Assembly: GCA_028708105.1 (NCBI GenBank) | Contig: JAQVZR010000138.1 | Coordinates: 1 to 5,834, forward strand | From: Desulfoplanes sp. | GTDB taxonomy: Bacteria > Desulfobacterota > Desulfovibrionia > Desulfovibrionales > Desulfomicrobiaceae | Reading direction: 5' to 3' | Length of the DNA stretch: 5,834 nt | Part shown: positions 1 to 4,355 of the stretch, piece by piece | How positions within the stretch are numbered: position 1 is the first letter of the stretch | Layout: each line of letters opens with the position of its first letter | The notes under the pieces: model-generated | What the model was told of the DNA's origin: nothing | Database searches by the model: none | Seen by the model: only the letters and a program-made list of their open reading frames with translations | Program-made: the position numbers and the translations under genes

Positions 1-1479
1 TACGCCCAGCTGGGCGGCCATAAGCGGGGTAATATCCCGGGCAAGCAGAGTTGCAATAATCCCGGAAAGAACATCTCCCGATCCCCCCAAAGCCAGATTC
101 GGTGTTGCAAAGGGGGAGATATAGATGGGATCATTTCCGTCGGAAATAATAGTCGCTGCTCCCTTGAGCAGGATGTTCATGTTAAATTTCTGGGTGAATT
201 TTCTGACGTATGCAGTCCGATCCGCATTGATTTCTTTGGCCGTAACGTCGAAAAAACGCGACATTTCACCTGGATGCGGGGTAACAATGGATGTATTCGG
301 AACCTTGTGCATCAGATCCTGGTTCTGGGCAAGGAAATATAGCGCATCGGCATCAAACAATGTGCGGGGGTTCGGTATTTCGAGATAAGCGTTTAAAAAA
401 TCCATGGCGCCCTGATCACGTCCAAGGCCTGGCCCGAACACGACGGAGGAAAAGCGTGTTAAATGTGGCTTTAACTCTTCCATGCAGGCGCGGCTCCATT
501 GGCGACCTGTACCCAGAGGCAGACCCATAATGTCCGGCCAGCCGCTTTTGATATCATGGATCAATCCTCGAGGACTGCCAATGGTCACTAATCCGGCTCC
601 ACTGCGTATCGCACCCAGAGCACTCAGCAAGGGCGCGCCGGTTAATGCCTCGGAGCCTCCCAGAATGAGAACATGTCCGGCTTCTCCCTTGTGCATCGTT
701 GTGTGCGGCATGGGAAAATTCCGGAGTATTTTCTCGGTCAGAGCTACATGCGAGGAAGGAAGCTGGCTTTTGATAATCTTTGGAATACCAATCTTTTTGA
801 CGATTAAATGGCCGACATAATCACGGGACGGTGGAAGGAAGAGTCCAAGCTTGGCTGCTTCAAAGGTGACAGTGACGTTTGCGCAAACCGCTACAGGGGA
901 CGGTATGCCCGTGGTACCGTCAATGCCGGACGGGATGTCCAGAGAAAGGACAAAGCTGTTTTTCCCTAGTTCATTAATGGCCTTGATCCATTTTTGGGAT
1001 TCTTCGCTGAGGGGACTTCGGAATCCTGTACCCAGTAGTCCATCGACAATAATGTCGATTTTTTTGAGAAATTCCAAGTTGTATTCAGGGAGGTAAAAGC
1101 AAGGGATATCAAGTTTCAGGGCCAGGTCCATGTGATACGCGCTGTCGCCCGAGTATTCTTCACGCTCTTTGGTGTGCAGGATCATTACCTTGGCATCGTG
1201 ATTCCAGAGCTGTCTGGCAAGGGCAAAGGCGTCACCTCCATTATTGCCGGCGCCGGCAAAGATGACCGCGCGACGTCCCTTGAGTTCTCCAAAATGAAGT
1301 GAAAGCACGTGGAATGCTTCCCGGCTGGCGTTTTCCATTAGAATGGCCCCGGAAGGACCGTACGTTTCCATACACGTCCGATCCCAGTTGCTCATTTCGT
1401 CTGGAGTTGGCAATGGAGCGAACATCGTGCGGGGGTCTTCAGGAGCGGCTGCATGTGAACAAAAACGCGCTGGTGTCAT
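1..1479 (-). CDS. nnr: Bifunctional NAD(P)H-hydrate epimerase / ADP-dependent NAD(P)H-hydrate dehydratase (3' end outside window)
   Basis: This cytoplasmic metabolite-repair enzyme epimerises R- and S-NAD(P)HX and dehydrates S-NADPHX back to NAD(P)H. I translated 493 codons without a stop; the frame is still open at base 1, so the last few tens of residues are missing. The N-terminal YjeF_N epimerase half shows AGAGNNGGD (75-83), DGLLGTG (146-152) and LDIPSGIDG (180-188). The C-terminal dehydratase half, of ribokinase-like fold, shows HKGEAGHVLILGG (263-275), FGPGLG (348-353), DADAL (376-380), TPHPGEM (400-406), LKGA (438-441) and GGSGDVLSG (465-473) with the expected catalytic Asp469. The start at 1479 is chosen because its ATG overlaps the acpS stop as ATGA and has GGAGG four bases upstream. 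Met19 (1425) is an alternative that would trim a non-conserved extension. It is the second gene of an acpS-nnr unit, a common pairing, and is probably translationally coupled. Confidence 0.95.
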   Translation of the reverse strand, partial: MTPARFCSHAAAPEDPRTMFAPLPTPDEMSNWDRTCMETYGPSGAILMENASREAFHVLSLHFGELKGRRAVIFAGAGNNGGDAFALARQLWNHDAKVMILHTKEREEYSGDSAYHMDLALKLDIPCFYLPEYNLEFLKKIDIIVDGLLGTGFRSPLSEESQKWIKAINELGKNSFVLSLDIPSGIDGTTGIPSPVAVCANVTVTFEAAKLGLFLPPSRDYVGHLIVKKIGIPKIIKSQLPSSHVALTEKILRNFPMPHTTMHKGEAGHVLILGGSEALTGAPLLSALGAIRSGAGLVTIGSPRGLIHDIKSGWPDIMGLPLGTGRQWSRACMEELKPHLTRFSSVVFGPGLGRDQGAMDFLNAYLEIPNPRTLFDADALYFLAQNQDLMHKVPNTSIVTPHPGEMSRFFDVTAKEINADRTAYVRKFTQKFNMNILLKGAATIISDGNDPIYISPFATPNLALGGSGDVLSGIIATLLARDITPLMAAQLGV

Positions 1480-1850
1480 CTTCCCTCCAAAATGACGATG
1501 GCCGAGGCAATATCCCGACCATGCGTGATACTGAGGTGAATGTTGTGGACGTCAAGGTCTTTGCTGCGTTTGAGGGCTGGACCTGAAAGCTTGATGGTCG
1601 GTTGCCCGGACGGGAGCGAGACGATGTCTATCTGGTCAAAAAAAATGCCTTGAGAAAATCCTGTGCCAAGGGCTTTGACACATGCTTCTTTGGCTGCAAA
1701 ACGTGATGCAATATATGCTGCTGGGTGCTTGGGAAGGTTGTTTTGTTCCTGAGTTGTAAGGATTTTTTTCAGGAATCGTTTGCCGAACTTTGTGTAACTG
1801 CGGATGATTCTGTCGAGTTCAACAACGTCGATACCAGTACCGATGATCAT
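1476..1850 (-). CDS. acpS: Holo-[acyl-carrier-protein] synthase
   Basis: AcpS transfers the 4'-phosphopantetheine arm of coenzyme A to the conserved serine of acyl carrier protein, which activates it for fatty-acid synthesis. It acts in the cytoplasm as a trimer. The 124-residue product is of normal AcpS length. It has the N-terminal MIIGTGIDVVELDRI motif with the metal-binding Asp8, and the SRFAAKEACVKALGTG motif (49-64) with the second metal ligand Glu55. The C-terminal LSITHGRDIASAIVI strand (106-120) is also typical of the family. The ATG at 1850 begins exactly at the family's conserved N-terminus; upstream only a weak AGG is seen about 11 bases away. It overlaps nnr by four bases. In many proteobacteria pdxJ precedes acpS, but here the upstream neighbour is the divergent pilus operon, so acpS is probably first in its transcript. 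Confidence 0.96.
   Translation of the reverse strand: MIIGTGIDVVELDRIIRSYTKFGKRFLKKILTTQEQNNLPKHPAAYIASRFAAKEACVKALGTGFSQGIFFDQIDIVSLPSGQPTIKLSGPALKRSKDLDVHNIHLSITHGRDIASAIVILEGR
1484..1488 (-). promoter_or_regulatory. Ribosome binding site of nnr, inside the acpS 3' end
   Basis: On the minus strand the bases read GGAGG, followed by GAAG and then the ATG at 1479. The site lies in the last acpS codons (Leu-Glu-Gly-Arg). It supports the upstream nnr start over Met19 and suggests translational coupling with acpS. The four-base spacing is on the short side. Confidence 0.65.
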
Positions 1851-1867
1851 GGTCAGGTCAGCCTGCT

Positions 1868-1929
1868 TTGTAAGAAGATCTACTAAGTAACAGTATTATA
1901 ATAAACCCATTATTAATGCGTTGTATGAT
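1868..1929. promoter_or_regulatory. AT-rich divergent promoter area (weak candidates)
   Basis: This is the AT-rich stretch just upstream of acpS. It holds TATTATAATA (1894-1903), which reads as a good -10 hexamer (TATAAT) on either strand, and a second plus-strand hexamer TATGAT (1924-1929). No convincing -35 box stands at 16-18 bases from either one. The nearest plus-strand match, TTGTAA at 1868, is 20 bases from TATTAT and 23 from TATAAT. A promoter for the pilus leader must lie upstream of the aptamer, and if it lies here the branched RNA at 1955-2035 is part of the transcript. The placement is inferred, not demonstrated. Confidence 0.25.
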
Positions 1930-1954
1930 AACGGAAAGTCAAGCTATGAGAAAA

Positions 1955-2035
1955 GAATCACGAAGTCGGTTTGCGGCACTTCCCCGTGGCAGGCTACTGC
2001 CAAAGGTCGAATCTGATTGACGAAGGGGTGGATTC
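1955..2035 (+). other. Unassigned branched RNA fold in the pilus operon leader
   Basis: This non-coding stretch folds by eye into a compact branched structure made only of Watson-Crick pairs. The outer stem is GAATCAC (1955-1961) with GTGGATTC (2028-2035), one G bulged. Hairpin A follows without a linker: GAAGT (1962-1966) with ACTTC (1978-1982) and an 11-base loop. Again without a linker, CCC (1983-1985) pairs GGG (2025-2027). That helix encloses hairpin B, TGGCAG/CTGCCA (1987-2002) with loop GCTA, and hairpin C, GTC-AAT/ATT-GAC (2006-2021) with a bulged G and loop CTG. I do not recognise a known riboswitch family. It ends about 22 bases before the aptamer. The plus strand is assumed because of the leader context; as all pairs are Watson-Crick, it could equally form on a minus-strand transcript. 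Confidence 0.4.
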
Positions 2036-2057
2036 TTTACTAACGATAACGCAAGCA

Positions 2058-2140
2058 CTCAAGCACAACGCCAAACCTGTTGCGAGGCAGGGACGGAAAG
2101 CCATGGGTCTCAACGAGATTGCCAGGTTGCCAGATACGAG
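2058..2140 (+). promoter_or_regulatory. c-di-GMP-I (GEMM-I) riboswitch aptamer
   Basis: This RNA aptamer binds a cyclic dinucleotide in the leader of the minor-pilin operon. The conserved core CCAAACC (2071-2077) leads to a four-pair stem TGTT/GGCA capped by a GCGA GNRA tetraloop (2082-2085). Then comes the signature GGGACGGAAAGCC (2090-2102). The second arm is GGGTCTC-AAC-GAGATTGCC (2105-2123), followed by AGGTTGCC (2124-2131). From memory, the order and spacing match the Geobacter GEMM-I framework closely. Outer P1 pairing CTC (2058-2060) with GAG (2138-2140) is possible. Counting back from CAAACC, the position equivalent to base 20 of the Vibrio Vc2 aptamer is G (2070), which in the literature goes with c-di-GMP, whereas A there goes with 3',3'-cGAMP. 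c-di-GMP is therefore the more likely ligand. Confidence 0.88.
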
Positions 2141-2156
2141 CCTTTTTTGGGGCTCG
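2137..2156 (+). terminator. Terminator-like expression platform of the riboswitch
   Basis: CGAGCC (2137-2142) pairs with GGCTCG (2151-2156). Two further T-G wobbles leave a TTTT loop. The following bases (2157-2173) are T-rich but interrupted by C and A, so this is a weak or imperfect intrinsic terminator. The 5' strand shares GAG (2138-2140) with the outer aptamer stem P1. Ligand-stabilised P1 and the terminator would therefore exclude each other, which predicts that ligand turns the pilus operon on. The direction of switching is inferred. Confidence 0.55.
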
Positions 2157-2257
2157 CTGATTTCCTTTCTCTTTGTGCAGATTATCTCTATGTGTTTTTC
2201 CTCCCCCCCTGTTTATCTTCATCGTTTGCATATAGTATTTTCGAGTGCTCCATATCT
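2157..2257 (+). other. Untranslated leader between riboswitch and first pilin gene
   Basis: No gene is seen here. The part 2157-2220 is 51/64 pyrimidine with 19 C against 7 G, and includes a run of seven C (2203-2209). Unstructured C-rich, G-poor RNA of this kind can serve as a Rho loading site, but no specific motif proves it. The rest is AT-rich and leads to the ribosome binding site. Confidence 0.35.
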
Positions 2258-2261
2258 AAGG
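2258..2261 (+). promoter_or_regulatory. Ribosome binding site of the first pilin gene
   Basis: AAGG (in CTAAGGATG) stands nine bases before the ATG at 2271. The internal in-frame ATG at 2325 has no comparable site. This favours the upstream start and its long leader peptide. Confidence 0.55.
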
Positions 2262-2270
2262 ATGTGACTC

Positions 2271-2888
2271 ATGCCTAAAACGTTTTTTCCCTCTGAAAAA
2301 TACCGAAGAATAGTGTCGTGGAAAATGGTTATGCCTTTGAGCGGTCCCACGCAACGCGGTGTTTCTATGATCGAACTTCTGGTTGTTATGGCGATTATAG
2401 CGATTATGCTCGGATGGGGAGGGGCGCATATGGTTACTCATTTGAGTGAATATAGACTTAAGGCGGCCGTGAGGGATTTGATTTCTACGATGCAGAAGGC
2501 TCGGATGACTGCGGTGCGCAACAATGCTGAAACAGCGGTTTTTTTTGATCCTGCTAATGGGACATATTCGCTTTGTACGGGGAGTGGCGATGGAAATTGG
2601 GGTACAAGGGGAGATAATATCTGTCTGCAAGAACGCAGGCTTGTGTCCTATGATAGTGGTATCGGGTATGGACATGGGAGTGCGACCAAGGCCATTGGTG
2701 ACAGTTTTGGCGCGGATGAGATTTCTTATACATGGAACAGAGTTGCATTTACCCCCATGGGTACTGCTGGGCACGCCGGATATGCCTATATTGAAAATGA
2801 TAAGGGGCAGACTGCAGCCGTAGGCACGATAACAATTGGAACTATTTTATCTCAGAAGTGGGATGGAGATAGTTGGGAACATAATTGA
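2271..2888 (+). CDS. FimU/FimT/GspH-type minor pilin precursor
   Basis: This 205-residue protein is a type IV pilin-like minor pilin, expected in the inner membrane and then at the pilus tip as part of the priming complex. A positively charged leader of 30 residues ends in QRG. The prepilin peptidase site is G30/V31, with Glu35 at mature position +5, followed by a hydrophobic helix (about 31-53). The stretch TMQKARMTAVRNNAETAVFF (73-92) is the ARxxAVxRN-type helix end typical of the GspH/FimT domain. Cys102 and Cys118 could form a disulfide. Valine at mature position 1 in place of phenylalanine is unusual. A start at Met19 (2325) or Met21 would give a more usual leader of 10-12 residues but lacks a ribosome binding site. 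It is the first gene after the riboswitch; the next gene's ATG begins one base after its stop. Confidence 0.88.
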   Translation: MPKTFFPSEKYRRIVSWKMVMPLSGPTQRGVSMIELLVVMAIIAIMLGWGGAHMVTHLSEYRLKAAVRDLISTMQKARMTAVRNNAETAVFFDPANGTYSLCTGSGDGNWGTRGDNICLQERRLVSYDSGIGYGHGSATKAIGDSFGADEISYTWNRVAFTPMGTAGHAGYAYIENDKGQTAAVGTITIGTILSQKWDGDSWEHN

Positions 2889-2889
2889 T

Positions 2890-3468
2890 ATGTCGATTTC
2901 TGCAGACAACGGGGGATTCACTCTCCTTGAATTGATAGTTGCCATGGTCATCAGCATGTTCGTGATGGCCGCCATTTATACTCTGTTCCGTTCAAGTAGT
3001 GAACTATTTGTCTCTCAGGAACAAATTGTTGGTGTACGCCAAGATATCCGGGCAACCTTGAGTATGATAGCACACGATATCCGTATGGCGGGTCTTGATC
3101 CCGCTCGAAGTGCATCTGATGCCGGGATCGCATCTGCGAACGCGACTTCTTTACATATTCTGTACGATGAGGATGGTGACGGGGCATGTGATACTGATTT
3201 GGACTATCTCTATGTTTCCGCAGAGGATGCCCTTAAAGTCCAAACAGGTGGCGGAGGTGGTTACCAACCTCTTGTTTACGATATTTCTTCTGTAGGGTTT
3301 ACCTATGTCCTCAGCGACGGTTCGACAACATCAACCCCCACTGACTCGAGTATGATTAGGATGGTAGGCATTCAATTGTGCGGGAAGATTGACGGGCCTT
3401 ATTCAGAAAAATATGATTCGTTGCAATGTTTTAACAGCACTGTCCGTTGTAGAAATATGGGGCTATAA
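2890..3468 (+). CDS. PilW-like minor pilin precursor
   Basis: This 192-residue type IV minor pilin is related to PilW/GspJ. It has a nine-residue leader ending in GG, a prepilin peptidase site G9/F10, and FTLLELIVAM with Glu14 at mature +5. A membrane helix covers about 12-32. The PilW hallmark DIRMAGLDP lies at 63-71. YDEDGDGACD (92-101) has DxDxDG spacing like a calcium loop, in the place where PilW proteins often have a D-x-N-G-D-G motif. The C-terminus FNSTVRCRNMGL resembles the TVRxRNL ending of PilW/GspJ pseudopilins. It is shorter than Pseudomonas PilW. The ATG at 2890, one base after the previous stop, is preferred; upstream in-frame TTG (2836) or ATG (2863) would lengthen the leader and overlap the previous gene. 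No strong ribosome site is seen, so coupling to the gene upstream is likely. Confidence 0.88.
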   Translation: MSISADNGGFTLLELIVAMVISMFVMAAIYTLFRSSSELFVSQEQIVGVRQDIRATLSMIAHDIRMAGLDPARSASDAGIASANATSLHILYDEDGDGACDTDLDYLYVSAEDALKVQTGGGGGYQPLVYDISSVGFTYVLSDGSTTSTPTDSSMIRMVGIQLCGKIDGPYSEKYDSLQCFNSTVRCRNMGL

Positions 3469-3836
3469 TGATTACCATTAATACAGACAATGGGTTTACT
3501 CTCATTGAAGTGCTCATTGCAATGATGATCCTAACGATAGGTTTGCTTGGATTTTCAAGTTTGCAGGGCACAAATGCAATGGGAAATTTGAAGTCAAATA
3601 TCGTTTCCATGTCAAGCCTGATAGCCGATGCTGAGTTGGAAAAAATTGTTAATAATTCATATGCAGATTGTGTTGATTATAATGCAACAACTATCGTGGA
3701 TACTAAAACATACGAAATTTATTGTTCTGTTAATGAAAATGCCACGGATAATTATAAAAATATCCAGTTAGTGATCCAGTGTGATGGAAAAAATATATGT
3801 AGCTTTGATTATATAAAGATACAAAATTATGAATAA
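3468..3836 (+). CDS. PilV-like minor pilin precursor
   Basis: This 122-residue minor pilin is related to PilV/GspI. A short leader ends in NG, with prepilin peptidase site G9/F10 and FTLIEVLIAMMILTIGLLGF (10-29). Glu14 is at mature +5 and the GLLGF motif is typical of PilV. The remaining 90 or so residues form a small C-terminal domain with Cys at YADC, YCSV, QCDG and ICSF, possibly two disulfides. The start codon overlaps the upstream stop (TAATG), with GGGG six bases before it. The 3' half is strikingly AT-rich: bases 3661-3780 are 30% GC by my count, against 65% in one stretch of nnr (601-660). It is probably a tip-complex component with its PilW, PilX and FimU neighbours. Confidence 0.87.
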   Translation: MITINTDNGFTLIEVLIAMMILTIGLLGFSSLQGTNAMGNLKSNIVSMSSLIADAELEKIVNNSYADCVDYNATTIVDTKTYEIYCSVNENATDNYKNIQLVIQCDGKNICSFDYIKIQNYE

Positions 3837-4332
3837 TCCTAATGCTGAGAACTCAGAATGTGGTTCGATTCTTATTGTGACGATAATTATTCTCGTTTTA
3901 TTGACAGTTATGGGATTGGTTGCCACCAACACAACTACAACTGATTTGATGATTGCCGCAAACGATCGGGATTATAAGCAGAATTTTTTTACAGCGGACG
4001 CTGGTTTGAATAAGGAGTTTCAACTCATTCCTTCGTATTCCATAACATTGACCGTTCCTGAACAGAAGAATCATGGTTCGTACTATCTGGTTAAAAGTGA
4101 CGGGGATTTTTTTGGGGATATAACAAGCTCAGACACCGATACTGAGAATGCAACGGTTCAATATGTTGGTAACCATGAATACAAGTACGCAATACTATTT
4201 TCCAAGCGAGAACAGGCCTTGGCAAAGGGAGAGGGAGCCAGGACAGTGGATCGTATCTACAATGAAATAATCACAAAAATTCCAGGTAGCGTGGCGTTGA
4301 GGTCCAAGGTATTCAGGCGAGTGACGAACTAA
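3829..4332 (+). CDS. PilX-like pilus assembly protein
   Basis: This 167-residue protein has the PilX_N pattern: a short polar leader, CGS, then a hydrophobic helix (about 13-35), then NDRDYKQNFFTADAG (45-59), which matches the family's NxRDxxxAFxAAEAG segment. As in many PilX proteins, the residue five after the presumed cleavage point (G12/S13) is valine rather than the glutamate of standard prepilins, so processing by prepilin peptidase is less certain. A cysteine precedes the glycine. The rest is a soluble domain without recognised motifs. The start overlaps the last eight bases of the pilV-like gene and only a weak AAAGA precedes it, so translation is probably coupled. PilX is expected to bridge the tip pilins and PilY1. 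Confidence 0.82.
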   Translation: MNNPNAENSECGSILIVTIIILVLLTVMGLVATNTTTTDLMIAANDRDYKQNFFTADAGLNKEFQLIPSYSITLTVPEQKNHGSYYLVKSDGDFFGDITSSDTDTENATVQYVGNHEYKYAILFSKREQALAKGEGARTVDRIYNEIITKIPGSVALRSKVFRRVTN

Positions 4333-4340
4333 TCAGGATG

Positions 4341-4346
4341 AGGGAG
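4341..4346 (+). promoter_or_regulatory. Ribosome binding site deciding the PilY1-like start
   Basis: AGGGAG lies nine bases before the ATG at 4356. The earlier in-frame ATG at 4338 has only AGG directly touching it, which is too close to work. The site therefore favours 4356 and a shorter, normal signal peptide. Confidence 0.65.
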
Positions 4347-4355
4347 AGATATCTG

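Noticed and set aside
125..1586. Several plus-strand open frames opposite nnr and acpS
   Set aside because: The minus strand encodes well-conserved motifs of both enzymes throughout; the plus-strand frames overlap each other and show no family features.
1987..2002. Sigma-54 promoter resembling TGGCA-N-TGC
   Set aside because: The GG and GC elements are separated by nine bases rather than the required ten, and the bases are better explained as hairpin B of the RNA fold.
1955..2035. Tandem second GEMM-I aptamer, or a tRNA, upstream of the clear aptamer
   Set aside because: It lacks the CAAACC/GNRA/GGACGxAAAGCC core of GEMM-I, and there is no cloverleaf or acceptor stem despite a GGTCGAATC that recalls a T-arm.
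2040..2231. 63-residue minus-strand open frame opposite the riboswitch
   Set aside because: It is the reverse complement of the aptamer, with no family resemblance and no start signal.
1971..2267. 98-residue plus-strand open frame across the leader
   Set aside because: It covers the riboswitch and terminator, has no ribosome binding site, and its composition looks like random translation of structured RNA.
2256..2774. 172-residue minus-strand open frame opposite the FimU-like gene
   Set aside because: It is rich in His, Arg and Pro with no recognisable domain. The plus strand carries a clear pilin with a class III signal peptide.
2836..2889. TTG start at 2836 for the PilW-like gene
   Set aside because: It would overlap the upstream gene by 53 bases and give a 27-residue leader. 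The ATG at 2890 gives a standard nine-residue prepilin leader.
4338..4355. ATG at 4338 as the start of the PilY1-like protein
   Set aside because: Its only AGG touches the start codon, whereas the ATG at 4356 has AGGGAG at nine bases.
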